Below are positions 19,340 through 29,040 of a stretch of 64,000 nucleotides of DNA, piece by piece (position 1 is the first letter of the stretch; each line of letters starts with the position of its first letter). The notes beneath the pieces are model-generated. The model was not told the origin of the DNA. It ran no database searches and was given only the letters and a program-made list of their open reading frames with translations. Source of the DNA: Nocardioides sambongensis (GTDB lineage Bacteria > Actinomycetota > Actinomycetes > Propionibacteriales > Nocardioidaceae); contig NZ_CP041091.1 in NCBI RefSeq assembly GCF_006494815.1, positions 3,982,501-4,046,500 on the forward strand, read 5' to 3'. Both the position numbers and the translations under genes were made by a program.

Positions 19340-22024
19340 TTGGGAGCGGACGAGACGACTCCGACCGGCCGGTTGCCGTCATCACCGCTGCGGCCGGCAG
19401 CCGCGTCGAGCCGCGCCACGCAGGTGTTCGCCTCCAAGCTCCGCCCCGCCGTCTCCCCGATCCACCTGGTCCCGCGGCCACGCCTGGACGCGTTGCTCGA
19501 CGAGGCCGTGGCGGCGCCGCTCACCCTGGTGGTCGCACCGCCGGGGTCGGGGAAGACCGTGCTGCTGGCCACCTGGACCTCCCGGACCGCACTGCCGACC
19601 GCCTGGCTCGCGCTGGACGAGGCCGACCGTGACCCGGTGCAGCTGTGGTGTGCGATGGCTGCCGCGCTGGAGCAGCTCGCCCGGGGCTGCGCCGATACAG
19701 CGGTCGACCTGTTCCGGCGGCCCGGCGGTCTGCTCGGCGGCGTCGGCGAGCTGCTCGACGAGCTCGAGCGCCGCGCCCTCTCCCCGCGGGTGCTGATCGT
19801 CGACGACCTGCACCTCGTCGACGAGGTGGAGGAGACGGCAGCCTCCCTCGCCCTCTTCCTGCAGCACCTGCCGCGGTGGCTGCACGTGGTGCTGATCAGT
19901 CGCCGGCGCCCGCCGCTGCCCGTGGAGCGGCTGCGGGCCCGCGGCCAGGTGGGCGAGGTCCACTTCCCCGAGCTGCGGTTCTCCTTCGACGAGGCCTCGG
20001 CGATGCTCGCCGCGCTGGCCCCCGCGATCGAGCCGGATGCGGCGGCGGCGATCGCGACCGAGGCCGGAGGGTGGGCGGCCAGCATCCAGTTCGCCGCGCT
20101 CGCCGCCCGGTCGGCGCGGGCGCGCGCGCCGGAGGAGCTGCCGGCGCCCGAGGACGGCCTGCACTACCTGGACGACTACCTCTGGCACGAGGTGCTCGGC
20201 GCGGTGCGCGAGGACCTGGTCGAGGTGCTGCTCGCCACGTCGGTGGTGAAGCGGGTCGCCCCGGACCTGGCCCGCATCCTCACCTCCCGCGCGGATGCGG
20301 GCGACCTGCTCGCGGAGGCCGAGGAGCAGGGCCTGTTCATCTCCCGGACCGAGGCGACCGGCGAGTTCGAGATCCACGCCCTGGTCCGGGAGCGGCTCGT
20401 CGACGTCCTGGCGAAGCGCTCGCCGGATCGTCTCCGCGAGCTCTACTCCCTGGCAGCGGGGTGGGACGAGGCCCACGGACAGACGCTGCTCGCACTGGAC
20501 AACTGGCTGCGGGCGGACCGACCGCGCGATGCGCTGCGGCTGCTGGCCGCCGAGGCCTCCACGCTGTACGACGACGGGCACGCGCGCGTCATCGAGCGTG
20601 TCCTGGGAGCGATCCCCGACGCCGTCGCCGACGGGGGGACGGAGCCGTCCATCGAGTTCGCCTGGTGCCACCTGCTCGTCGACCGTCATCGCTTCGCCGC
20701 ACTGGTCGACGACCTCTCGCGCAGGACCCAGGGTGATCTCGGGCTCGCCCCGCTGCTGGAGGCCAGGATCGACGTGCTCCGCTCGATCGCCGCCATCCTG
20801 CGCGGCGACTGGTCCAACGGCGCCTCCCACGCCAGGTCGGCGCTCCAGGAGGTCGGCCACACCTGGTGGCTCGATCCGTTGGGTCGCTTCGGATGGAACC
20901 TGATCGGCCGCGACATCGCGCTCCGCGAGGTGTGGGACGAGTCCTCGGCCGCGACCAAGGAGGTCATCTCCGCGGTGGCGATCGCACCCGACCGGCGACT
21001 CGCCCTGGCCGGCACCCGCGCCCTCGGCGAGGCGCTCGCCGGGCGACCGGTCGACGCCCTCCGGGTCGCGGCGGGCGTGAAGGAGGGGTCGGACGCCACC
21101 CGGCTGGTGATCCTGCGGGCCGAGACGATGACGGCCCGCGCGATCGCCCATCGGGAGATCGGTGAGCCGGCGGCCGCACTCCCCCTGCTGCACGAGCTGG
21201 TGGTCGACCGCCTCGAGCCGACCGCGCACTGTCAGCTGCTCGCCTGGCTGGAGCTGACCCACGCCCGCATCTGCGAGGGGAGCCTGGCCGCGGCCGACGA
21301 CGCGTTCGGGCACGCCGCCGAGCTCGTCGACACCGAGCTCGGCGGACCGGGGGCCACCTCCTGGTTGGCCCGCACCGGGACGGTGCTCGCCGTCGCCAAC
21401 GGCGAGATCGGGGAGGGCGAGGTCTGGGCTGCCAGGGTCAAGGACCCGTTCTGGTCGGTGGTGAGCACGGCCCGGGTGCTGCTCGCCTCCGAGGAGCCGG
21501 GGCGCGCCTACGACGCCCTCAAGGGGGCGGAGGCCCGCTGCCAGCGGCACCGGGTGGTGGCCGGACTGATGCTCGCCCGAGCCACCGAGGCCCCGGCGGA
21601 GGCGGAACAGCACCTGGTCGACGCGGTGCGGATCGCCGCGGCGCACGGACTGGTCCAGACCGTCGCTGCGGAGGGCCCGGCCGTGCTGGAGCAGGTGGAG
21701 CGGCTGACCTGGCGTGCGCCGGACGGCTGGCTGTCACGGGTACGCCGTGCCGTGGCGGCCGAAGGCGTGCGGCACAGCCCGGTCCCGGAGCTGGTCGACC
21801 CGCTCACCGAGCGGGAGGTCCAGGTGCTCCGGATGCTTCCCAGCCGCCTCACCCTCCGCGAGGTGGCCGACGAGCTGTGCATCTCGCCCAACACGCTGAA
21901 GTTCCACCTCAAGGTGATCTACCGCAAGCTCGGGTGCGGGTCGCGGGCCGAGGCGGCCGAGGTGGCGCGGGCGCTGACCAGCCTGCGGGGTCCCGGTCAG
22001 CCGTCCAGGACCCGTCGTCGCTGA
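19340..22024 (+). CDS. LuxR-family transcriptional regulator, MalT/LAL type with ATPase domain
   Basis: About 894 aa. The N-terminal P-loop NTPase has Walker A APPGSGKT at about residues 66-73 and Walker B LIVDDLHLVD near 155. A long helical repeat (TPR-like) middle of about 500 residues follows. The C-terminal LuxR helix-turn-helix is at about 825-885 (LTEREVQVLRMLPS, then SPNTLKFHLKVIYRKLG). MalT-like regulators are activated by ligand and ATP. The TTG start at 19340 is uncertain; GTG at 19424 would start the protein right before the conserved FASKLRP. It borders a gene group whose promoters share a palindrome and is the obvious candidate to bind it (inference). Confidence 0.88.
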   Translation: MGADETTPTGRLPSSPLRPAAASSRATQVFASKLRPAVSPIHLVPRPRLDALLDEAVAAPLTLVVAPPGSGKTVLLATWTSRTALPTAWLALDEADRDPVQLWCAMAAALEQLARGCADTAVDLFRRPGGLLGGVGELLDELERRALSPRVLIVDDLHLVDEVEETAASLALFLQHLPRWLHVVLISRRRPPLPVERLRARGQVGEVHFPELRFSFDEASAMLAALAPAIEPDAAAAIATEAGGWAASIQFAALAARSARARAPEELPAPEDGLHYLDDYLWHEVLGAVREDLVEVLLATSVVKRVAPDLARILTSRADAGDLLAEAEEQGLFISRTEATGEFEIHALVRERLVDVLAKRSPDRLRELYSLAAGWDEAHGQTLLALDNWLRADRPRDALRLLAAEASTLYDDGHARVIERVLGAIPDAVADGGTEPSIEFAWCHLLVDRHRFAALVDDLSRRTQGDLGLAPLLEARIDVLRSIAAILRGDWSNGASHARSALQEVGHTWWLDPLGRFGWNLIGRDIALREVWDESSAATKEVISAVAIAPDRRLALAGTRALGEALAGRPVDALRVAAGVKEGSDATRLVILRAETMTARAIAHREIGEPAAALPLLHELVVDRLEPTAHCQLLAWLELTHARICEGSLAAADDAFGHAAELVDTELGGPGATSWLARTGTVLAVANGEIGEGEVWAARVKDPFWSVVSTARVLLASEEPGRAYDALKGAEARCQRHRVVAGLMLARATEAPAEAEQHLVDAVRIAAAHGLVQTVAAEGPAVLEQVERLTWRAPDGWLSRVRRAVAAEGVRHSPVPELVDPLTEREVQVLRMLPSRLTLREVADELCISPNTLKFHLKVIYRKLGCGSRAEAAEVARALTSLRGPGQPSRTRRR

Positions 22025-22623
22025 ACCTCGTACTGCTCCAAGGACAGGACGCCGTGGTCGACCAGGTCCGCGAGGGTGCGGATCTGGTGGGTCGGGTCGA
22101 CCGGCTGCCGGCCCGGCGCCGCGTCGACCGCGGGACCCCGCGCGAGCAGGTCGGGCCGGTCCTCCCGCGTCTCCGCCGGCCGGTCGAGCTGAGCGCTCAG
22201 ACGGGTGCGTCCGATCCGCTCCCCACCGGAGAGCCGGCCGCCCAGGTCGCGGACGGCGGTCGAGAGCGAGCCCGCCCACCGGTCCTCCACCAGGAGCATC
22301 ACCGTCGCGCTGCCCGGAGCCAGCGTCACCGCGGCGAGGTCGAGGTCGTGCTGGCTGAGTCGAGCGACGCCGTCCGCGGTCCTGGCGAGGCCGGCCAGCG
22401 CCGGGACGTCGTCCGCCTCGTGGGTCTGCACCTGGGTGCCGCCCGCGGGGCGCACCAGCACGGCGACGTCCAGCAGCCGGATCGCGCCGTCGCGGACCAG
22501 GTCGCCGACCGCGGCCGTGACCGGGTCGAGCTCGTGCAGCGACGGGGCCGAGACGACGACGTACTCACACAGGTCGCGGTCCGGACCGGGTAGGCCGCCG
22601 CCCGCGGCGGACGCCTCGTTCAC
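21997..22623 (-). CDS. DUF6325-like domain fused to SHOCT domain
   Basis: 208 aa. Residues about 15-140 match the paralogue at 28143-28583 in pattern (IRLLDVAVLV, LAPGSATVMLLVEDRWAG, then an AVRDLGGRLSGGERI-like end). The last 30 residues form a SHOCT motif (TLADLVDHGVLSLEQYEVQ). The function of both modules is unknown; SHOCT is a short helical module often found at the end of membrane-associated proteins. GTG at 22623 has an excellent GGGAGG site seven bases upstream. The 3' end overlaps the LuxR gene end by 28 bp, tail to tail. The gene is divergent from the MFS gene at 22784. Confidence 0.7.
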   Translation of the reverse strand: MNEASAAGGGLPGPDRDLCEYVVVSAPSLHELDPVTAAVGDLVRDGAIRLLDVAVLVRPAGGTQVQTHEADDVPALAGLARTADGVARLSQHDLDLAAVTLAPGSATVMLLVEDRWAGSLSTAVRDLGGRLSGGERIGRTRLSAQLDRPAETREDRPDLLARGPAVDAAPGRQPVDPTHQIRTLADLVDHGVLSLEQYEVQRRRVLDG

Positions 22624-22693
22624 TGGCACCTCCCGATCGTGGGCGGGTCGTCTGTCCTGGCGCGAGCCTGGCTGGCCGGAGGGTGGTCCCGCA

Positions 22694-22711
22694 CCACCCC
22701 AACGAGGGTGA
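22694..22711. promoter_or_regulatory. Palindromic operator candidate (site A), CCACCC-N6-GGGTGA
   Basis: CCACCC-CAACGA-GGGTGA, one mismatch from the perfect sites at 28020, 28053 and 31880. It overlaps a second inverted repeat, GGGTGGT-N5-ACCACCC (22681-22699). Located between the divergent DUF6325/SHOCT and MFS genes. Confidence 0.5.
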
Positions 22712-22783
22712 CGCGGAGCACCCCACGGGTCGGTCATGATGCGACTCGGGCCCCGGCCGCACCGGGGCGCGGGAGGAGCAGCG

Positions 22784-24421
22784 ATGGCGAAGGCAACGGC
22801 CGCCGGGCCGACCGCGGTGGGCGCCGGCGCGGTCCTCCTGACCCTGGCCTCGGGACAGTTCCTGATGACCCTCGACAGCTCGGTCATGAACGTCTCGATC
22901 GCACAGGTCGCCAGCGACGTCGGCACCACGGTGACCGGGGTGCAGACCGCGATCACCTTCTACACCCTGGTGATGGCGACGACGATGATCACCGGCGGCA
23001 AGATCGGGACGATGATCGGGCACCGACGTGCCTTCGCGGTCGGGTGCGTGATCTACGCCGCGGGCTCGCTCACCACCGCGCTGGCGCCCAACCTGGCGGT
23101 GCTGATCGTGGGGTGGTCGGTCCTCGAGGGGCTCGGTGCGGCCCTGATCATGCCGGCGATCGTCTCCCTGGTGGCGGTCAACTTCGCCGCTGCGCAGCGA
23201 CCGGGCGCCTACGGGCTGGTCGCGTCTGCGGGCGCTGTCGCGGTCGCCGCCGGCCCGTTGATCGGCGGTGCGGTGACGACGTACTGGACCTGGCGGCTGG
23301 TCTTCGCGGGCGAGGTCGTGGTGGTGATCGCGATCCTGGCCATGACCCGACGGATCCACGACGCCGGACCCGGCCGGCGATCGCGGATCGACCTGGTCGG
23401 CGTGGTGCTCTCGGCGGCCGGGCTGGGGCTCGCCGTCTACGGCGTGCTGCGCTCCGGCTCGTGGGGGTGGGTGCGTCCGAAGCCGGGCAGCGCCGAGATC
23501 CTCGGGTTGTCGCCGACGCTCTGGCTGCTGCTGAGCGGGCTCCTCGTGCTGCGCGGCTTCGTCGCCTGGGAGGCGCACGTGGCACGGCGCGGCGGCGAGC
23601 CGCTGGTCGACCTCGCCCTGCTGCGCAACAGCCGTCTGACCGGTGGCCTGACGATGTTCTTCTTCCAGTTCCTGCTCCAGGCAGGACTGTTCTTCACGAT
23701 CCCGCTGTTCCTCTCGGTCGCGCTGGGACTGAGCGCCCTGGAGACCGGTGTCCGGCTGCTGCCGCTCTCCATCACCCTGCTGATCGCAGCGCTCGGCGTG
23801 CCGCGGGTGTGGCCGGCCGCCTCCCCTCGCCGGGTGGTGAGCTGGGGGCTGGCCAGCCTGCTGACCGGGATCATCGCGCTGATCGGCGCCCTCGAGACCG
23901 GAGCCGGGGCGGAGGTGGTCACGGTGCCGCTGCTGCTCGCCGGTCTCGGTGTGGGGGCGCTGGCGTCCCAGCTGGGCGCCGTCACCGTCTCGGCGGTGCC
24001 CGACGAACGCAGCGGGGAGGTCGGCGGGCTGCAGAACACCGCCTCCAACCTGGGCGCGTCGCTCGGCACCGCGCTCGCCGGATCGGTCCTGATCGGGACG
24101 CTGACAGCCAGCTTCTTCGCGGGCATCGACAGCAACCCCGCCGTCTCCGACGCCGTCGCGGAGAACGCCGAGGTGGAGCTGGCGGGCGGGATCCCGTTCG
24201 TCTCCGACGACGCGCTGGAGTCCGCCCTCGCGGAGGTCGACGTGCCCACGGAGGAGGCCGACGCCATCGTCGAGGAGAACTCCGACGCCCGGCTGGCCGG
24301 ACTCCGGGTCAGCCTCGCGGTGCTCGCCTTCCTCGCCGCCCTCGCGATCTTCCTGACCCGCCTGCTGCCACGCCGACCGCCGGGCGCTCCCGCGGCGGGT
24401 CAGCCCGACCCCGTCCCCTGA
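22784..24421 (+). CDS. DHA2-family MFS drug/proton antiporter
   Basis: 545 aa, 14 predicted helices, of the EmrB/QacA type. Motifs are LDSSVMNVSIAQVA (motif D1-like), GGKIGTMIGHRRAF (motif A-like) and AGPLIGGAVTTYWTWRLVF (motif C). A loop of about 70 residues before the last helix is acidic and faces outside by topology. ATG at 22784 is chosen over 22736 because GGAGGAG lies five bases upstream. Substrates are likely cationic or lipophilic compounds, but specificity cannot be told. Divergent from 22623 across operator candidate A. Confidence 0.88.
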   Translation: MAKATAAGPTAVGAGAVLLTLASGQFLMTLDSSVMNVSIAQVASDVGTTVTGVQTAITFYTLVMATTMITGGKIGTMIGHRRAFAVGCVIYAAGSLTTALAPNLAVLIVGWSVLEGLGAALIMPAIVSLVAVNFAAAQRPGAYGLVASAGAVAVAAGPLIGGAVTTYWTWRLVFAGEVVVVIAILAMTRRIHDAGPGRRSRIDLVGVVLSAAGLGLAVYGVLRSGSWGWVRPKPGSAEILGLSPTLWLLLSGLLVLRGFVAWEAHVARRGGEPLVDLALLRNSRLTGGLTMFFFQFLLQAGLFFTIPLFLSVALGLSALETGVRLLPLSITLLIAALGVPRVWPAASPRRVVSWGLASLLTGIIALIGALETGAGAEVVTVPLLLAGLGVGALASQLGAVTVSAVPDERSGEVGGLQNTASNLGASLGTALAGSVLIGTLTASFFAGIDSNPAVSDAVAENAEVELAGGIPFVSDDALESALAEVDVPTEEADAIVEENSDARLAGLRVSLAVLAFLAALAIFLTRLLPRRPPGAPAAGQPDPVP

Positions 24422-24438
24422 CGCCGAGCGGATCCGCG

Positions 24439-25233
24439 TCAGCCCGGGGCGTCGCCGGGGTCGGTCCGAGGGGTCTCGGGGAGGGTCGCGGCCAGCGCTC
24501 GCATGGCGGTGCGGGTCTTCGTGTCCTGCGGCGCGGCGAGATCGATGCCCCGGCCGGCCAGGAAGACCTTCGTCTCGGCCGCGGCCTGGAACGCGATCCG
24601 GGGCGGGGCCTTGGTCGAGAGCTCCAGGATCCGTGAGCCGTCGGGCAGGAACCACAGCTCGGCCACCATCTTCCGGGCGAGCCCCTCGGGCTCGAACTTC
24701 GCCTTCAACAGGGTGAGCGGGCCGAGCACCCGCAGGTCGGCGAGGGCGACGCCCGCGGGCAGGTGGTCGTCGAGGACCTTGCGCTGGGTGGCGCTGAGGA
24801 GCTTGGCGAGACGCCCCTGCTCGCCGTACAGCGCCCTCACCTTGTGGTCGTGCGCCGCGACGGTGAGCGAGCAGGAGCAGGTGAAGCCCTGCGGAGAGGC
24901 GTCGATCTCGACCTTGAAGCCGTCGATGCCGCGGAGGTCCTCCGGGACGTCCGCGGGGAGCATCGGCCTCAGCTTCACGGCCACGTCTCCCGCCTTGCGC
25001 TGCGTGCGCCGGGCCCGTACGACGAGGCCGACGCCCGAGAGCCGGAGGTCGGGGGTGTCGATGAACGCGACCTGCCGCAGCTCGGCGTCGAGTGCGTCGA
25101 TGCCGAGGCCGTCGAGCACGCGCCGGTGGTCCGCATCGGGGACGGTCAGCTTGAGCTCGACGGAGTCGACGTCGGGGAGCAGCCCGAGCAGCTCGCCCAA
25201 CCGTTCGGCGTCGTAGGTCGGCAACGGGCTCAT
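24439..25233 (-). CDS. CYTH-like domain protein (triphosphatase/adenylate cyclase fold)
   Basis: 264 aa. It begins with an acidic, CYTH-like N-terminus (SVELKLTVPDADHR), followed by FIDTPDLRLSGVGLVVRARR, AVKLRPM and FKVEIDAS. These alternating charged strands are typical of the triphosphate-tunnel fold, in which Lys, Arg and Glu side chains bind metal and triphosphate. Members act on inorganic triphosphate, thiamine triphosphate or ATP; which applies here is unknown. The ATG overlaps the P-type ATPase stop (ATGA), so it is the second gene of that operon. A second CYTH-like domain is fused to exopolyphosphatase at 29506. Confidence 0.6.
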   Translation of the reverse strand: MSPLPTYDAERLGELLGLLPDVDSVELKLTVPDADHRRVLDGLGIDALDAELRQVAFIDTPDLRLSGVGLVVRARRTQRKAGDVAVKLRPMLPADVPEDLRGIDGFKVEIDASPQGFTCSCSLTVAAHDHKVRALYGEQGRLAKLLSATQRKVLDDHLPAGVALADLRVLGPLTLLKAKFEPEGLARKMVAELWFLPDGSRILELSTKAPPRIAFQAAAETKVFLAGRGIDLAAPQDTKTRTAMRALAATLPETPRTDPGDAPG

Positions 25234-27957
25234 CCGGTGACTCCGACCGGCCGGTGCCGCAGCACCAGCTTGATCAGCTCCTCGACCACGACCAGGCAGC
25301 CGGCCAGAGCCAGGCAGGTGCACCACTGCCCGAGGGAGAGGCCGGTGGTGCCGAAGATCCGCTGCAGCAGGTCGAGCGCGGTGACCGCGACGACGGCGAG
25401 GAGGGCGATGCCGTAGCGGCGCAGCTGGGCGGTCCCGGGCACGGCATCACGGTCGAAGAGCGTCCCGACCTGATCCCGGCACAGCAGCGCGGCCGCCAGG
25501 TGGAAGAGGGAGAGGGTGGTCAGCAGCATGGTCGCGGCGACCAACCCGCCGCCCTGTTCGTCGCCGATCTGGTAGGCGGCGAGCGACCCCACGGTCATCA
25601 CCGCGCCCTGGGCGCAGAGCCGGACCCAGTCGCTGCCGGACAGCACCGGCGCGCGGACCGGTCGAGGGGCCGTGTCATCAGGCCACGTGCCGGCTGGTCG
25701 AATCCCAGCGCGATCGCCAACGGGATGTCGACCACCATGTTGAGCCACAGGATCTGCAGGGGGCCCAGCGGCGCGCCGCCGGCGATGCCGAGCACCCCCG
25801 CTCCGATGAAGATCGCGATGTAGGCGACCAGGGTCGACATCTGGAAGCGCAGGTACTTCAGCAGGTTGTCGTAGAGGGTGCGTCCGTAGGAGACCGCGCC
25901 GACGATGGTCGCGAAGTTGTCGTCGGTGAGGATCATCACCGCGGCCTCCTTGGAGACCTCGGTGCCGGTGATGCCCATCGCGACGCCGATGTCCGCCGCC
26001 TTCAACGCCGGCGCGTCGTTGACCCCGTCCCCGGTCATCGCGACGATGTCGTCCTTGGCCTTCAGGATCCGGACCAGACGGACCTTGTCCTCGGGCGCCA
26101 CCCGCGCGACCACCCCGATCTCGTCGATCTCGACGAGCAGCTGCTCGTCCGACATCGCCGCGAACTCCGTGCCGGTGATCGCGCGGCCTTCGATGCCCAG
26201 CTCGGAGGCGATCGCGGCCGCGGTCGTCGCGTGGTCTCCGGTGATCATCCGGACCCGGATGCCGGCGGCGTGGCACTCGGCGATGGCCGCCTTGGCCTCG
26301 GGCCGCGGGGGGTCGACGATGCCGACCATCCCGAGCAGCGTCAGGTCCTCGACCAGGCCGATCAGCCCGTCGCCGGGCCGCACCGAACCGGGCTCGAGGT
26401 CACGTTGCGCCACCACCATCACCCGTTGCCCGGCGTTGGCGATCGCGTCGTTGGCGTCGAGGGCCAGGTGCCGGTTCGAGTCGGTGATCGGCGTCACCGT
26501 CCCGTCCGGGAGGCGGAGCCGGGTGGCCCGCGCGACGAGTACGTCGGGTGCGCCCTTGACGTAGCACCGGACGACCGGCCGCCCCTCGTCGTCGGTCATC
26601 TCGTGGAACGTCGCCATGAACTTGTACTCGGAGTCGAACGGCAGCTCCGCGACCCGGGGGAGTGCTGCCCGGGTCCCTCGATGTCGAGGCCCCCCTTGGC
26701 GCCGAGCACGATGAGCGCTCCCTCGGTGGGGTCACCGATGAGGTCGTCACCGTCGAGCACGGCGTCGGCGCAGAGGACCATGGGCAGCAGGTAGGGGTCG
26801 AGGTCGTGCCGTTGACCGCCGACATGGCTGATCTCGCCGATCGGCCGATAGCCCTCGCCCGCGACCGTGTAGCGGTGCCGGCCCGGGATGACGAGCTGAC
26901 GCGCGGTCATCTTGTTCAGCGTCAGCGTGCCCGTCTTGTCCGAGCAGATCGCCGAGGTGGAGCCCAGCGTCTCGACGGCCGGCAGGCGCTTCATGATCGC
27001 GTTGCGCCGTGCGATCTCGCGGGTGCCCATCGACAGCAGCGCGGTGACCACCGCGGGCAGGCCGGTCGGAATCGCGGCGACCGCCAGCGCGACGCCGGTG
27101 ATGAACAGGGTGTCGAAGGACTCGCCCTGGGCCAGCCCCAGGAGGACGACCAGCACCAGCGCCGCCGCGGCGATGGCCGCGATCACCTTGGACAGCGAGT
27201 CGAGCTGCTTCTGCAGCGGCGTGCGGCTGGTCTCGGTGCTCGCGAGGAGGTCGGCGATGTGACCGATCTCGGTGTCCATCCCGGTCGCCGTCACCACGAT
27301 CTCGCCGCGCCCGCGGGTGACCGCCGTGTTCATGTAGGCCATGCAGGTGCGGTCCCCGAGCGGGATGTCGTCCCCGGGCACCGCGTCGGTGGACTTCGCG
27401 ACGGGGAGGCTCTCCCCGGTCAGCGCCGCCTCCTCGATCTCGAGCGTCGCCGCCAGGCAGACCCTCCCGTCGGCCGGCACCCGGTTGCCGGCCTCGACCA
27501 GGACGACGTCGCCGGGCACCAGGTCCGACGCGTCGATCTCGACCGCCTGTCCGTCGCGGCGGACGCGTGCGACGGTCCGCATCATCGTCGAGAGGGCCTT
27601 CACGCTCTCCTCGGCCTTCGACTCCTGACGCAGCCCGATCACGGCGTTGAAGAGGGTCAGCCCGGCGAGCACCAGGGTGGTCCCGGCCTCGCCGGTGACC
27701 AGCTGGTTGACCAGCGCCGCGGCGAGCAGGACGAGCTGCATGAAGTCCTGGTACTGCCGCAGGAACGCGCGCCATCCCGGCTCGTGCGCGGCGCCGGTGA
27801 GCTCGTTGGACCCGTGGGAGGCCAGCCGCGCCCTCGCCTCCGCCGCGGTCAGCCCACGGCCGGGCTCGACGGCGAGCGAGGACGCGACGTCCTCGGCTCG
27901 CGCGGAGACGGGATCGAGCCGCGCCGGCGGGGCTGCGGGAGGTGCATCGTTCGGCAT
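25230..27957 (-). CDS. Cation-transporting P-type ATPase, type II (two apparent frameshifts)
   Basis: About 909 aa once two single-base losses are restored. It has an N-terminal cation_ATPase_N domain, TGES in the actuator domain, the DKTGTLT phosphorylation site (ICSDKTGTLTLNKM) and GDGVNDAPALKAADIGVAMG. The helix 4 motif reads AAIPTGLPAV, where Ca2+/Na+ pumps usually have PEGLP. The first shift is near 26668 (read through, it gives AALPRVAELPFDSEYK). The second is near 25667 (giving TRPPRPVRAP). Both are one-base losses in C/G runs, so probably sequence errors. ATG at 27957 has GGGAGG six bases upstream. Probably a Ca2+, Mg2+ or Na+ export pump. Confidence 0.85.
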
Positions 27958-28019
27958 CGGGACCTCCCTCGGCGCTGCCTCACTCCGAGGATCGTGCGGG
28001 CTCGACGGGTGGGCGCGCT

Positions 28020-28037
28020 CCACCCCCGACGGGGTGG
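28020..28037. promoter_or_regulatory. Palindromic operator candidate (site B1)
   Basis: CCACCC-CCGACG-GGGTGG, perfect 6+6 arms. It lies between the divergent P-type ATPase (start 27957) and DUF6325 (start 28143) genes, with a second site 33 bases away (same spacing, about three helical turns). Confidence 0.55.
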
Positions 28038-28052
28038 GAACGGGGTCCCTTT

Positions 28053-28070
28053 CCACCCGCGACAGGGTGG
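28053..28070. promoter_or_regulatory. Palindromic operator candidate (site B2)
   Basis: CCACCC-GCGACA-GGGTGG, perfect arms. A weaker third copy, CCACCC-GTCGGC-CGGTGA, follows at 28078-28095. Confidence 0.55.
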
Positions 28071-28142
28071 CTCCCAACCACCCGTCGGCCGGTGAGGATC
28101 GGCGTGATCGACCGAGACAGACCGACGACGGGGAGCGTGACG

Positions 28143-28583
28143 ATGACAGAGCTGGAGATGGGGCCGATCGACTACCTGGCCCTGGAGATCCCTGCCGCCA
28201 GGATGCGGGGCGCGGGTCTCGCGGCGCTGCTGGACCTGACCGAGCAGGGAACGATCCGGGTCCTCGACCTGGTGGTCGCCAGGGTCGCCGAGGACGGTGG
28301 CGTCACGGTGCTGGAGCTCGCCGACCTCGACGGTGACGGCGAGCTCGACCTGACGGTCTTCGAAGGCGCGCGGTCGGGCCTGCTCGGCGACGACGACATC
28401 GCCGCGGGGGCGGCACTCGTCGAGCCGGGCAGCGCCGTCGCGCTGCTGGTGTACGAGAACACCTGGGCGGGGCCCTTCGTGACCGCGATGCGGGAGGTCG
28501 GGGCCGAGGTGATCGCCGGCGGTCGGATCCCGGCGCAGGACCTCGCGGCAGCGCTGGACGACCTGGAAGCCACCGAGGCCTGA
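28143..28583 (+). CDS. DUF6325-like family protein
   Basis: 146 aa acidic soluble protein starting with MTELEMGPIDYLALEIP. It has two related alpha/beta halves: IRVLDLVVARV, then VEPGSAVALLVYENTWAG and AMREVGAEVIAGGRI. The last part aligns well by eye with the 21997-22623 protein. No catalytic residues are recognised. It is the stand-alone form of the module that is fused to SHOCT at 21997-22623, and here the SHOCT partner is the next gene (28611). GGGGAG lies about seven bases before the ATG. Confidence 0.7.
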   Translation: MTELEMGPIDYLALEIPAARMRGAGLAALLDLTEQGTIRVLDLVVARVAEDGGVTVLELADLDGDGELDLTVFEGARSGLLGDDDIAAGAALVEPGSAVALLVYENTWAGPFVTAMREVGAEVIAGGRIPAQDLAAALDDLEATEA

Positions 28584-28610
28584 ACCGGCCGGGACCGAGA
28601 GGAGACGGAG

Positions 28611-28916
28611 ATGGGACTGATACGGGGAATGGCGCGCACGGCAGTGGTCGCCGGGACGGCGACGGCGGTCTCCAACCGGGTGTCACGTCGGCAGGCGGGA
28701 CGCTGGGCCGCCCAGGAGGCCCCGGCCTACCAGGAGCCGCAGTACGCCCAGCAGCCGCAGTACGCCCAGGCACCGGAGCCGCCGCCCGCGCCGGCACCGG
28801 CGACGTTGGACTCGGCTGCGCTGATCGAGCAGCTGCAGAAGCTGGGCGCGCTGCGCGACCAGGGGATCCTGACCGACGCCGAGTTCGAGGCGCAGAAGGC
28901 CAAGCTGCTCGGCTGA
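28611..28916 (+). CDS. SHOCT domain protein with Tyr/Gln/Pro-rich linker
   Basis: 101 aa. The N-terminus is basic and Ala-rich (residues 1-35), followed by a low-complexity linker with repeats of the form PQYAQ (residues 40-65). The C-terminal SHOCT module has IEQLQKLGALRDQGILTDAEFEAQKAKLL. No transmembrane helix is convincing. The gene follows DUF6325 by 27 bases, with GGAGACGGAG before the ATG. Likely partner of the DUF6325 protein, since the two modules occur fused in this same window. Confidence 0.75.
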   Translation: MGLIRGMARTAVVAGTATAVSNRVSRRQAGRWAAQEAPAYQEPQYAQQPQYAQAPEPPPAPAPATLDSAALIEQLQKLGALRDQGILTDAEFEAQKAKLLG

Positions 28917-28933
28917 TGCCGCCGACGGTGCCA

Positions 28934-28954
28934 CCGACGGGGCGACCCCGTCGG
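28934..28954. terminator. Hairpin between two SHOCT genes
   Basis: CCGACGGGG and CCCCGTCGG form a perfect 9-bp stem with a CGA loop, 17 bases after the first SHOCT gene. There is no U-tract, so it may attenuate or stabilise the transcript rather than fully end it. Confidence 0.4.
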
Positions 28955-29040
28955 CCGCATCGCACCGCCCGGTCCGGCACGGAGCCGGCGACCGGAGGAC
29001 CGCAACCGGCGCGGGACCACAGCGGCCCGCGAGGAAAGGA

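Noticed and set aside
22565..24655. Long Arg/Gln/Glu-rich minus-strand frame opposite the MFS gene
   Set aside because: Low-complexity composition typical of antisense to high-GC genes. The MFS frame has clear family motifs.
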